Of a DNA stretch of 64,000 bases, positions 53,710 through 63,065 are shown in pieces. The stretch's first letter is position 1, and every line of letters starts with the position of its first letter. The stretch is from Prevotella sp. UBA2711. Its GTDB lineage: Bacteria; Bacteroidota; Bacteroidia; Bacteroidales; Bacteroidaceae. The notes below the pieces were generated by a model, which was given only the letters and a program-made list of their open reading frames with translations, searched no databases and had not been told where the DNA came from. The stretch is from positions 13,835 to 77,834 of the forward strand of contig DEKX01000002.1 of assembly GCA_002354095.1 (NCBI GenBank), written 5' to 3'. The translations under genes and the position numbers were made by a program.

Positions 53710-54879
53710 TTATAATAGTTTTCTTGCACCGTCACCAATGACCACATCATACACCAATGGCTCCTTGCCGTAGGCTTCCTGATATTTCTCCTTTGCCGTA
53801 GCGATAAAAGCATCATAGAGGTCATCCTTTACCAGGTTGATGGTACAACCACCGAAACCACCGCCCATCATGCGAGAACCTGTAACACCGCACTCACGGG
53901 CAATCTCGTTCAGATAGTCAAGCTCTGGACACGAAACCTTATAGTCCTGGCTCAAACCTACATGGGTCTGATACATCTTCTCACCTACCACTGCATAGTC
54001 GCCTTTGGTCAGTGCCTCAGAAACTGCCAATACACGGTCACGTTCCTCAATCACATACTTAGCGCAATGGTAGTCTTCGTCAGATACTTGATTTCTCACC
54101 TCCTCCAACATATCTAAGGTAGCATAGCTCAGTGCCTCGACTTCGGAATGATTCTTCTTAATGAGTTCGAATACGGTCTCACAACTGCGACGGCGGTCGT
54201 TATAAGCCGAAGAAGCTAATTCATGCTTCACACAAGAGTTCAACAACACCAGTCGATAACCTTGTGGATCGAATGGAAAATAGTCATATTCCATTGTATG
54301 GCAGTTCAGGCGAATCAGATAGCCCTTGCGCCCAAAGACAGAAGCGAACTGATCCATGATGCCGCAGTTCACGCCGATGTACTTGTGTTCCGTAGCCTGA
54401 CCAGCCTTAGCCTGTTCCACCTTTTCTACCTTATTGTCGCCAAAGAGGTCGTTCATCGCAAAAGCATAACAACTCTCAAGGGCTGCCGATGATGACATGC
54501 CAGAACCAAGGGGCACGTCACCAGCGAAAGCCGTATCGAATCCCTTCACCTCGACACCACGCGCCTTCATCTCCTGACAGATGCCGAAGATATAGCGTGC
54601 CCAACTTTGCTTGGGACCTTCCGCATCATTAATATTGAACGCTACATCTTCATTCAGGTCAATGGCAAAAGCCCTCACCTTGTCAGTACCGTTGGGCTTG
54701 ATTTCTGCAACCATCCCCTTATCGACTGCACCTGGAAACACGTAGCCACCGTTGTAGTCGGTATGCTCACCAATCAGATTGATACGACCTGGTGCTGCAT
54801 AGACGTTACCCTCTACATCACCGAATTTTGTTTTGAACTGGTTACGGACATCTTGAACCATCTGTTTATTTTGTTGCAT
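53710..54879 (-). CDS. galK: Galactokinase
   Basis: This 389-residue GHMP kinase phosphorylates galactose to galactose-1-phosphate. It shows the galactokinase signature GRINLIGEHTDYNGGYVFPGA, the ATP-binding GDVPLGSGMSSSAALE and the C-terminal MMGGGFGGCTINLV. It is cytoplasmic. It follows GH53 after a 131-nt gap that holds a hairpin, the largest break between the structural genes of the sus operon, so it may have a separate level of control. An alternative start MVQDVR lies six codons in. Confidence 0.95.
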   Translation of the reverse strand: MQQNKQMVQDVRNQFKTKFGDVEGNVYAAPGRINLIGEHTDYNGGYVFPGAVDKGMVAEIKPNGTDKVRAFAIDLNEDVAFNINDAEGPKQSWARYIFGICQEMKARGVEVKGFDTAFAGDVPLGSGMSSSAALESCYAFAMNDLFGDNKVEKVEQAKAGQATEHKYIGVNCGIMDQFASVFGRKGYLIRLNCHTMEYDYFPFDPQGYRLVLLNSCVKHELASSAYNDRRRSCETVFELIKKNHSEVEALSYATLDMLEEVRNQVSDEDYHCAKYVIEERDRVLAVSEALTKGDYAVVGEKMYQTHVGLSQDYKVSCPELDYLNEIARECGVTGSRMMGGGFGGCTINLVKDDLYDAFIATAKEKYQEAYGKEPLVYDVVIGDGARKLL

Positions 54880-54907
54880 AACTTCAAATTTTACAAGTTC
54901 TTAAAAT

Positions 54908-54937
54908 GGAAGGCACGGTACCTTATCCGAGCCTTCC
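54908..54937. other. Hairpin between GH53 and galK
   Basis: GGAAGGC and GCCTTCC enclose a second GG/CC pair with an 8-nt loop. TTCGTTTTTT follows on the plus strand and CATTTTAAG on the minus strand. On the minus-strand operon it can act only as a weak attenuator or an RNA-stability element. Confidence 0.45.
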
Positions 54938-55010
54938 TTCGTTTTTTGCGAAATCCTTACCGACAATTCTATTTACTTAAGTGTCAACTAATAATCACTA
55001 ACTAATATAA

Positions 55011-56057
55011 TTATTTATATGCATCTAAAGCAACTGTTGGCATGCCATTTTCAAAGCATCCTTTACTATAGCCTCCATTATAGCCAGCTGGTGCCTGTGG
55101 TTCCCAATAGAAGATTCCTTCCAAATGACCAGTGGCCTGTCCTTTGCTGATTAGTGATGCAATACAGTCACGGCACTTTTCTGCCAGATTGTAGTCCATA
55201 CCAATCTCGCAAACCATTACAGGAACATTGTACTTCTGATAGAGTGATTTGATGTTGTTGACACAGGCATCAACCATTGAGGCCCAGGTATCCTCCTCAG
55301 GATAAAGAGACATGCCTATCATATCGAACTTACCGCCATTGGCTTTCAGGTTGTCGAAGACGTTGGTGTAATACCAGAGGTTGTCACCACTGTCCAAATG
55401 TACGATAACCTTAGCATCGGAGAAAATAGCCTTTACAGCATCATATCCGGCAGCTTCCAGTTCTGCGAAATTACTTCCATTGTCAAGATTGCCTAATGGC
55501 CACATCATACCCCAGCGGGTCTCGTTGCCTATCTGCACCCACTCAGGTTCGATGCTGTATTGTTTCAGTAGCGATAACATCTCTGTGACGTGGGCTGCAA
55601 TAGCGGTCTTTGCCTCGCTGAGTGAATACTTTGCCCAAGCTGCAGGTATATCCTGGTGACCAGGGTCAGCCCAAGTGTCGCTGAAATGGAAGTCAATCAT
55701 CAGTCTCAGGCCAAGTGCATTGGCGCGGCGTGCCTTTACCAGCACATCACTGATGTTATTCCATCCCTCTGAGGGATTTACCCAAACACGCAGACGGATG
55801 GAGTTGACGCCACAGTCTTCCTTCAGGAGTTTCATGCACTCTGTAGCCACACCTTTCTTGTTAGTGAAAGTCAGCCCTTCGCTCTCCATCTGTGTGAGCC
55901 AGCTGACATCTGCACCTTTGGCAAACGTTCCACGCTCAATCTCTATGGTATTATCTGCCTGCTTTGGATTAGTGATAGGACTTTCCTGTGTGCAGGAAGC
56001 CTGCACACAAGAGAGAGTCACAAAAGATACTATTATCCCAAAATATTTTCGAATCAT
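55011..56057 (-). CDS. Glycoside hydrolase family 53 endo-beta-1,4-galactanase, lipoprotein
   Basis: This 348-residue TIM-barrel enzyme cuts the beta-1,4-galactan backbone of pectic (type I) arabinogalactan. It has a lipoprotein signal (QASCTQ), so it is probably held at the outer membrane surface next to the Sus proteins. The GH53 motifs are FAKGADVSWLTQME, SIRLRVWVNP and LMIDFHFSDTWADPGHQ. The acid/base Glu is in QIGNETRWGMMWPLG and the nucleophile Glu in VMVCEIGMD. IFYWEPQAPAG precedes the end. It follows the SusE/F-like gene by 13 nt. Confidence 0.94.
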   Translation of the reverse strand: MIRKYFGIIVSFVTLSCVQASCTQESPITNPKQADNTIEIERGTFAKGADVSWLTQMESEGLTFTNKKGVATECMKLLKEDCGVNSIRLRVWVNPSEGWNNISDVLVKARRANALGLRLMIDFHFSDTWADPGHQDIPAAWAKYSLSEAKTAIAAHVTEMLSLLKQYSIEPEWVQIGNETRWGMMWPLGNLDNGSNFAELEAAGYDAVKAIFSDAKVIVHLDSGDNLWYYTNVFDNLKANGGKFDMIGMSLYPEEDTWASMVDACVNNIKSLYQKYNVPVMVCEIGMDYNLAEKCRDCIASLISKGQATGHLEGIFYWEPQAPAGYNGGYSKGCFENGMPTVALDAYK

Positions 56058-56070
56058 AATCTTCTCATTT

Positions 56071-57777
56071 TTATTCTGTTAACGAATAGGTACATTTACA
56101 TAAATCAACGGTGAGGGTATATGTCTTCCCACTTTCCCAACCAACAGGATTGCCGTCGTTCTTCTTAGTCCAACGGAGAGAACCATCACTGCAGGTGCCG
56201 AACCAGTAGTCCCATGAACCGTTAAGCAAAATCTGTGCGCCCCATGGTGTATCACCTGTAGCGGTTACCTGAGCGGTATAAACACCGGGCTGACCTTCAA
56301 CGGCTGTCATGTCGGTTAGATTCCAGTCATCATTGAAGCCCGTATAGGATACCTGCGTGATAGGATCGGCCATGCCATACCAGTACGACATCCAACCAAG
56401 TGAGGCGATAGTGACATACAAGCCCTTGCCAGGTGCCTGGATGTTGTTGTCGTCAGTGCCGCCAATAATCAGTTTCCATTCCGAAGTACTCGGATCCTGG
56501 TTGACATGCGTCCAGTCATCCTTGGCCTGTGAGAAGTAGTATCCCCAAGAGCAGTTGAAGTTAACGGCAGCTGCATAGCAGAGGTTATCCTCATCGTAAA
56601 GGGTAAGATACTGGTCGAAATTCCATGTATCGTCGTTGCCGAGGATATAGAGAATCTGCGGAATCTCCGTCGGGGTATCACTACCTTCGGTCACCTCACA
56701 CTTCCATTCCTTCGGGTTAGAGAGGTCGATTGACAAGGTTACATCTCCTGCTGACGGAATGTTCACTGTGATATTTGAAGCAGTCTCACCAAAGGTAAGT
56801 TCACCATTCTCATATCCAAATGCAACAGGTGTATCAATAGCTGTCGCATCATCAGTTCCTGTCTGTGAGTTATACAGTTTACCCGTTCCTGCTATCTGGA
56901 TTGTGGCAGTTCCTGCTTGAGAAGCCTGACAAGCAAGCGTCCATTTATTGGCTTTGCGGTCATAGGTCATCTCGCCAGTAATATCACCACTTACAGTCAG
57001 CGATGGAATGAAGAGTGCAGACCATTCCTGACGAATAGTATTGACAACAGTATAATAACAGCCAGACTGCCCTGGATACCAGAAATTCCAGTGCTGGTCG
57101 TTGCTACTGATGACAAAAGGCTTGCCTCCACCATCATCGCCAATATTACCCCATAGCACTCCATTACCTTCTTGCAACCACCAATTGTACCAGCCGCCCA
57201 CACCAAGGAATCCACTGTAAACTCCGTCAGAGTTTGGAGATGCCAACGTATTGCCTGTATCAGCACGGCTCGCATCAAGAACGAATCCAATAGTCATATC
57301 GATGCTATAAGGTGTTACTTGAATTTGGTAGATATTACTATACTGGGGATCCAAATTATTTGCTAATACAGAACGCATACGGATATATAATGTGGATGCA
57401 ACATCGCTCTCCAGACCAACTCGTCCCACAAGGGAGTTCAGATATTCAGCAGTAAACTGCATAGAAGTAGTACCTGCCTCTGTCAGAATCTCGATAGGAG
57501 TATCGAAAGAGCTTGTATTAGCGAACTGGAGCGTATTGACTGTCGTTCCGATAGGAGTCTGCACACGTTCGTCATTCGTTGTCAAGTGACTGTTGTCTGT
57601 CCAATTAAGAGTCAAAGCCAGTCCTGTGGCATAATCTTTGTTGATGACGACATCACCGGAGCCACTCAGCACAACAGGCTGAGCACCTGATGTGGTGACG
57701 GTGTCACCATCTTTGTTGCATGCAGTAAAAAGCATGACAGCAAAAAGCGACGCAATGATATATTTTATCTGTTTCAT
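56071..57777 (-). CDS. SusE/SusF-like outer-membrane glycan-binding lipoprotein
   Basis: I start this 568-residue protein at ATG 57777 (MKQIKYII). An in-frame ATG at 57798 would overlap the susD end and delay the signal peptide. The lipobox is LFTAC. An N-terminal SusE Ig-like domain (about 25-165; LALTLNWTDNS) is followed by repeated beta-sandwich glycan-binding domains of the SusF kind. These include the aromatic-rich GGWYNWWLQEG and YILGNDDTWNFDQYLTLY stretches and the terminal GKTYTLTVDLCKCTYSL. It probably holds galactan at the cell surface. Confidence 0.88.
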   Translation of the reverse strand: MKQIKYIIASLFAVMLFTACNKDGDTVTTSGAQPVVLSGSGDVVINKDYATGLALTLNWTDNSHLTTNDERVQTPIGTTVNTLQFANTSSFDTPIEILTEAGTTSMQFTAEYLNSLVGRVGLESDVASTLYIRMRSVLANNLDPQYSNIYQIQVTPYSIDMTIGFVLDASRADTGNTLASPNSDGVYSGFLGVGGWYNWWLQEGNGVLWGNIGDDGGGKPFVISSNDQHWNFWYPGQSGCYYTVVNTIRQEWSALFIPSLTVSGDITGEMTYDRKANKWTLACQASQAGTATIQIAGTGKLYNSQTGTDDATAIDTPVAFGYENGELTFGETASNITVNIPSAGDVTLSIDLSNPKEWKCEVTEGSDTPTEIPQILYILGNDDTWNFDQYLTLYDEDNLCYAAAVNFNCSWGYYFSQAKDDWTHVNQDPSTSEWKLIIGGTDDNNIQAPGKGLYVTIASLGWMSYWYGMADPITQVSYTGFNDDWNLTDMTAVEGQPGVYTAQVTATGDTPWGAQILLNGSWDYWFGTCSDGSLRWTKKNDGNPVGWESGKTYTLTVDLCKCTYSLTE

Positions 57778-57784
57778 ACGGCTA

Positions 57785-59353
57785 TCAATAGTTTTCATTC
57801 TTCAAATTCGGATTTGCTGAAAGTTCTGCTGTAGGAATGGGATAAACGTTATACTTACTTTCCGTTGCACGACCATCAACAACACCACCCTTCCATTGCC
57901 ATTTATAAGAACCACCGGTAAACTGACCAAAACGGATAAGATCAGTACGGCGACAACTCTCCCAATAGAGTTCACGAGCACGTTCGTCAAGGATAAACTG
58001 CAAGGTAAACTGAGCTTCGTTAATGTTACCATCAGTAGTGCCAAAAGCACGCTCACGCAATTTATTCACTAATTGCAAAGCCTCATCACGGGTAGCACCA
58101 GTTCCGCCACGTAGCACGCTCTCCGCCAGCATCAAATACACATCAGCCAAACGGAATACGGGATAATCGATGTCTGCACCGACGGCACCAGTATTAGATG
58201 CAGCCTCTCCGGCATCTGTCAAGTTAGAGAACTTCTCTCCAAAGAATCCCTGACTTTGGTCGTCAATAGCTTTTGTAAGCCACTGCTCCTGACCGTCAGT
58301 ATAGAACATATAACGGCTGTCACTTGTTTCGCTTCCAGAGAACATGTTGGGCAGTTCACCGCGTACACGAAACATTCCCCATCCACCAGTCAGGCCATAC
58401 TTCGCAGGATCCTGAGAACTGGAATTGCCACACTCACCGCAAACGATATAGGTAGTCGCTCCCCATGATACCGTATTTATTGCATCTACTATGAATGGGA
58501 AAATAATCTCATTAGTGCGCTTGTCATTGTCTGCATTGAACAATTTACTGTAATCAGACTCTAATGAATAGCCTGCATTCATAATCTGTTTGCAGTAGGT
58601 GATGCAGTCCGTATAATGATTGCCTGCATTGTAAACCTCTGCATTGAGATACAGCTTTGCGAGCAATGCCCAGGCTGCCGCCTGAGAAGCACGTCCATAT
58701 TCAGCAGCATTAGGAGCCAACAAACCGTTTGATGCGACATCTTTCAGTTCACTTTCAACAAAGTTGAATAACTGGGTGTTGCTATAGCGTTCGGGAGTAT
58801 ATGCACCCACGCCCATCGTCTCATCAACGAACGGGCCCTGTCCGAACAAGTCAAGAACATAATAGTATGCCAAGGCACGGAGGAAACGGGCTTCAGCACG
58901 GTAGGCCGTAAGGTTGGCATTACCGGATGTGGCACTTTCCGTTGCATGACTCAGAAACTCATTACAGAGTGCGATAGTATAATAGGCACGATAATAGGTA
59001 TCAGCAATCCAAGGGTCATTGGCATCCCATGTCATATAGGTAAGTCCTTCAATCTTATCACCAGACAGCCATGTTCCAGCTACTTCGTCAGTGGGGCATT
59101 CCTGAAGGTTGAAATAGCCGCGCAAGAAGTCGTGACCGTTATTGCTCGAAATATCGGCATTGCCACCTCCCTGTTCCTGGCCAACAATGACGTATGAAGC
59201 ATAGAGTTTTGCCAGTGCCATCTTATAGCCTTCCTCTGAGCCGTAGACCACATCTGCGGTGGTCTGGCTGTCGGTCTGGGGCTGTTGGTCAAGATCACCT
59301 GTACAGGCCGTTAGCCCACAGACTGCTAATATCAATAAATATATTTTTTTCAT
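57785..59353 (-). CDS. RagB/SusD-family nutrient-uptake lipoprotein
   Basis: This 522-residue SusD-like lipoprotein (lipobox LTAC) caps the SusC channel and binds the oligosaccharide. I start it at MKKIYLL (59353). Family marks are the early LDQQPQTDSQTTAD, the TPR-like helices around RAYYTIALCNEFL and AEARFLRALAYYYVLDLFG, PVFRLADVYLMLAE, and the C-terminal LDERARELYWESCRRTDLIRFG. It lies 13 nt after susC. Confidence 0.96.
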   Translation of the reverse strand: MKKIYLLILAVCGLTACTGDLDQQPQTDSQTTADVVYGSEEGYKMALAKLYASYVIVGQEQGGGNADISSNNGHDFLRGYFNLQECPTDEVAGTWLSGDKIEGLTYMTWDANDPWIADTYYRAYYTIALCNEFLSHATESATSGNANLTAYRAEARFLRALAYYYVLDLFGQGPFVDETMGVGAYTPERYSNTQLFNFVESELKDVASNGLLAPNAAEYGRASQAAAWALLAKLYLNAEVYNAGNHYTDCITYCKQIMNAGYSLESDYSKLFNADNDKRTNEIIFPFIVDAINTVSWGATTYIVCGECGNSSSQDPAKYGLTGGWGMFRVRGELPNMFSGSETSDSRYMFYTDGQEQWLTKAIDDQSQGFFGEKFSNLTDAGEAASNTGAVGADIDYPVFRLADVYLMLAESVLRGGTGATRDEALQLVNKLRERAFGTTDGNINEAQFTLQFILDERARELYWESCRRTDLIRFGQFTGGSYKWQWKGGVVDGRATESKYNVYPIPTAELSANPNLKNENY

Positions 59354-59366
59354 ATAGGTCATTTAT

Positions 59367-62339
59367 TTAGAAATCAAGTCCAACAGTGAGTGAATAGATT
59401 CTCGGACGCGGATAAACAGTCATGTCGATACCACCTTGATTCTCTGGGTCTACGCCCTTGTAATTGGTAATAGTAAAGACATTCTGAACCATCAAAGAAG
59501 CATTCATGGAGAACCACTTACATACTTGTCCGAAATTGTAAGAGAGTTGGATATTGTCCATTTTCAGGAAAGAAGCATTCTCCACATAATGGTCACTCTC
59601 ATGCTGACGTTTCTGAAAGCGTGTTGTCATATAGCTGTTGTTCAGACGGTTCAGTTGATAGTCATTATATGACATGGTTTCCCAAGCTCCTGTATTCATA
59701 GCCATACCATTGTAGAGGTAGTTACCCACGTTTGCACGGAGTGAAGTGCTCAGCGTCAGTTTTTTCCAGCGTAGAGAGGTAGAAAAACCGAAAATCCAGT
59801 CAGGAGCAGGAGAGTGATAGTGGTAGAGGTCATTGGAATCGACCACACCGTCACCATTGAGGTCTGCATAAAGACCTTCGATGGGCATTCCTTTCTCATC
59901 ATAAATCTGCTTATATACATAGTAGCTATATGGGGCATACCCCTCTGATAGTACTTGGACATAGTGCGATTCAATAGCACCAGCCGGGGTGTTTGGCGAT
60001 TCTGCTAAGTCGTTCAAGCGGAGATTTGTAATCTCGGTTTTCTGATAGGTTGCATTAGCGCTCACATTCCATTCCCAATTTTCTTTTTTTATGGGTGTGG
60101 CAGAAATAGACACCTCGACACCTTTGCTTTTGATATTTCCGACATTACTCAGCATCTGCTTGTTGAAGTTTGTGCCTGCTGCAACAGGAACCGTTGCCAA
60201 CAAATCCTCTGTCTTACGATTGTAATAGTCAAACGAACCTGTAACTCGGTCACCAATGATACCAAAATCAAAACCGAAGTTCCAGGCCTTAGTAGTTTCC
60301 CATTTCAGATTGCTATTATAGGCTGCTGGGCGATAAGTGTGTATGGGGGTACCGCCAAACATATAGTAGGCACCACTTTGGCTTTCAGTATACAGTGGTA
60401 AATAGCTATAGTTAGCAATACCATCTTGCTGACCAGTCACACCAAAACTTGCACGTAGTTTTAAACTGTTGAAAATAGGTTTCAGTCCTTTGAAGAAACC
60501 TTCCTCTGACACTCTCCATCCTAAAGCCACAGACGGGAACGAGCCCCAACGGTTATCCTTGCTGAAACGTGAAGAACCATCTCGGCGAATGCTGGCTGAC
60601 AATAGGTACTTGCCATCATAGCTATAGTTCAATCGTCCATAATAAGAGAGCAAAACATGTCGCTGGTCATCAGCAGCCGATGCAGCCTGCTGCTCTGCGG
60701 GAGTCATGTCGTTCAATTCCAAATAGGCAGCATTAGTGTATTTCCAGAACTGATAGTCATAACCTGCCGTTATCTCAATATTACTCTTGATACTTTCTAT
60801 ATACTTATTATAATTGAGGTAGAATGTTAGCAGGCGGTTGTTGTTTTTCTGCGGACCGTATGTGTAGTTACGTCCACCTGTATTATAATACTGATATGCT
60901 TCTTTTGGTACATAGATCTTACCCTTTCCCTTAGAGTAGTCGTAACCTAAGGTAAGATGGGCGTGCAAGTCAGGAAGGAAGTGCATACTATAGTCTGCAT
61001 CGAAACTTCCCACAAAACGATACACATCACTTGTCGAACTATAGTTGTTCAATAGCCCTACAGGGTTGCCTGTAGCACCGGTAATGGGTACTCCATTGGC
61101 ATCAGCAGCCTCATAATAGCCGAGGAAGGCGTCTGTTCCGGAATAAATAGGAGAACAGGGATTGTGAGTAGCACCGCCCCAAATGGCATTCGTATTGGCA
61201 AAACGGGTGTCACTATATGTTCCTTTTAAGTTGATATTCAGTTTAAGATGGTTGTCCAACAATGTGGGTGTTAGCGAAAGGCTACCCGTATAACGGGTCA
61301 TATTGTCTGTTTTCAGAATACCATTCTGGTTACTATAGCCGAAGGAAACACGATAAGGCAAGAAGTTGGATATCTTTCCGGAAATTCCAAGATTGTTGTC
61401 TGTTCCAAATGCCGTTCTGAATATTTCATCGTTCCAATCTGTGTTCACATTGTCGTTAAGCAATGACTTCTGGCGATCAGTACCATAGGTGTTCACCAAA
61501 TTGTACATATCGTCACGACTAATCATATCAGCCGTTTTCGTACGTGTCTGAAGCGAGTTAGTCGTTGAGAAACTGATTCTTGGCCTTTTAGAGTCAGAAC
61601 CCTTCTTCGTCGTAATGATGATGACACCATTTGACGCACGCGAACCATAAATTGCAGTAGAAGAAGCATCTTTCAGGATGGTCATGCTCTCAATGTCGTT
61701 CGGGTTAATCAAACTAAGAAAGTTTCCGCTACCACTAACACTTCCACCCACTTCCATTGGAACACCGTCCAGCACAATTAGAGGGTCATTCGAGGCATTC
61801 AGCGATGCGCCACCACGAATACGGATGGTGCTGCCTGCCGATGGCGAACCGCCGCCATTGACAATCTGTACACCGCTCACCTTACCATTAATAAGTTGTT
61901 CCGGTGAGTTGATGACTCCTTGGTTAAAGTCCTTACTGCTCACGTTAGAGACTGAACCTGTCAGGTCGCTCTTGCGTTGCACACCATATCCGATGACCAC
62001 CGTCTCTTGCAACACGGTTTCATCAGACTCCAAACGAACCGTCAGTTTCCCTGATGCAGGGATGTTGACGGTCTTCGTCTTGTAACCAACATACGAAACT
62101 TGGATAGCTGTTGCTTTGCTGCTTACTTCCAGTTGGAAGTTGCCATCGAAGTCCGTAATCACTCCTTTTGCGCTCCCTGATTCGGTGACTGTAGCACCAA
62201 TCAGTGCCTCACCAGTCTCGTCGATAACTGTTCCTGTCACCTTTTTGGCATTCTGAGCCAGAACAGATGCAGGAAGGAACATCAACAAGAACATTAGGCA
62301 CCATGAACGCATCAATGTTTTCGTCTGTTTGAACTTCAT
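59367..62339 (-). CDS. SusC/RagA-family TonB-dependent oligosaccharide transporter
   Basis: This 990-residue outer-membrane transporter has a signal peptide (…ASVLAQ), a carboxypeptidase-like beta-sandwich (about 34-107), the TonB-contact and plug region (about 110-235; TVVIGYGVQRKSDLTGSVS and DASSTAIYGSRASNGVIIITTKKG) and a 22-strand barrel ending in RIYSLTVGLDF. The terminal Phe is the BAM signal. With SusD it imports galactan fragments. It is the first gene of the locus and has a perfect -33/-7 promoter. Confidence 0.97.
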   Translation of the reverse strand: MKFKQTKTLMRSWCLMFLLMFLPASVLAQNAKKVTGTVIDETGEALIGATVTESGSAKGVITDFDGNFQLEVSSKATAIQVSYVGYKTKTVNIPASGKLTVRLESDETVLQETVVIGYGVQRKSDLTGSVSNVSSKDFNQGVINSPEQLINGKVSGVQIVNGGGSPSAGSTIRIRGGASLNASNDPLIVLDGVPMEVGGSVSGSGNFLSLINPNDIESMTILKDASSTAIYGSRASNGVIIITTKKGSDSKRPRISFSTTNSLQTRTKTADMISRDDMYNLVNTYGTDRQKSLLNDNVNTDWNDEIFRTAFGTDNNLGISGKISNFLPYRVSFGYSNQNGILKTDNMTRYTGSLSLTPTLLDNHLKLNINLKGTYSDTRFANTNAIWGGATHNPCSPIYSGTDAFLGYYEAADANGVPITGATGNPVGLLNNYSSTSDVYRFVGSFDADYSMHFLPDLHAHLTLGYDYSKGKGKIYVPKEAYQYYNTGGRNYTYGPQKNNNRLLTFYLNYNKYIESIKSNIEITAGYDYQFWKYTNAAYLELNDMTPAEQQAASAADDQRHVLLSYYGRLNYSYDGKYLLSASIRRDGSSRFSKDNRWGSFPSVALGWRVSEEGFFKGLKPIFNSLKLRASFGVTGQQDGIANYSYLPLYTESQSGAYYMFGGTPIHTYRPAAYNSNLKWETTKAWNFGFDFGIIGDRVTGSFDYYNRKTEDLLATVPVAAGTNFNKQMLSNVGNIKSKGVEVSISATPIKKENWEWNVSANATYQKTEITNLRLNDLAESPNTPAGAIESHYVQVLSEGYAPYSYYVYKQIYDEKGMPIEGLYADLNGDGVVDSNDLYHYHSPAPDWIFGFSTSLRWKKLTLSTSLRANVGNYLYNGMAMNTGAWETMSYNDYQLNRLNNSYMTTRFQKRQHESDHYVENASFLKMDNIQLSYNFGQVCKWFSMNASLMVQNVFTITNYKGVDPENQGGIDMTVYPRPRIYSLTVGLDF

Positions 62340-62370
62340 ATTTTTAGGTTTAAAAAAATGTTATTGGCAG

Positions 62371-62401
62371 CAAAATTAGTTCAAATTCCCCTATATACAA
62401 A
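62371..62401 (-). promoter_or_regulatory. Promoter of the galactan sus operon
   Basis: Read on the minus strand, TTTG (62401-62398), exactly 19 nt, TAATTTTG (62378-62371), then about 31 nt to the susC ATG. The HTCS would bind upstream, in about 62400-62470, next to the IS remnant. Confidence 0.8.
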
Positions 62402-62470
62402 AAACAAATCAGACAAAACTTTGCCCATTTTGGACAAACTAATAATCTATAGTATATAATTAATCACTAT

Positions 62471-63060
62471 TGTCCACAAAAATTAGCGGAGATGTTTGTA
62501 GATTACTTAAATATCGAGTTTTAGAGCGAAAATTTGACGGTGACGATTTGAATTGACTACCTTTGCAATCCAAAAGCGGTGCATGACCAATGCGCGATAG
62601 ACGAAATTCCTTATGAACAGGGAGCTTACTACGTTTGACCAAGGATACTTTGATCTGAAGAGACTCTATCAGATCAATGAGATTGAAGTCTATTTTGTAA
62701 TAAGGCAGAGAGGAAATCTTCAATATCAGATCATTAGCGAAAGTGACACCATGCATAATGCTGATGGTATTCTTTCTGACCAAGTTCTCAGTTTTACGAA
62801 TTACTTTATCAAACAGAAATATCCTGCCATTTATCGTCACTTCACATAATATGCAACTGAAAAGAACAAGACATTTATCTACTTTACCAACAATATGGAG
62901 ATACCAGCCACACAGGTCGCTCTCCTTCTAAATATTGTTGGCGCGTAGAGCTCTTCTTTTATGGGTACATAAACTGACGATTTCAACCTGTTGCAACTCA
63001 TCAATTGTGAGCACATTGTATCTGCTTAAAGTGCTGAAATTGCCTCTAAAAAAGACGTAA
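62471..63060 (+). mobile_element. Second decayed copy of the IS4-type element
   Basis: The first 105 bp (62471-62575) match the left end of the element at 44211 at roughly nine bases in ten, including TGTCCAC and the TACCTTTG promoter box, in the same orientation. The transposase N terminus is deleted. From about 62592 the frame reads IDEIPYEQGAYYV, a lost base, then DQGYFDLKRLYQINE, SDQVLSFTNYFIKQKYP, and after further breaks TNNMEIPATQVALL and KYCWRVELFF, where the catalytic Glu would be. I see no right terminal repeat. It is a pseudogene with frameshifts and stops. Confidence 0.78.
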
Positions 63061-63065
63061 GAAGA

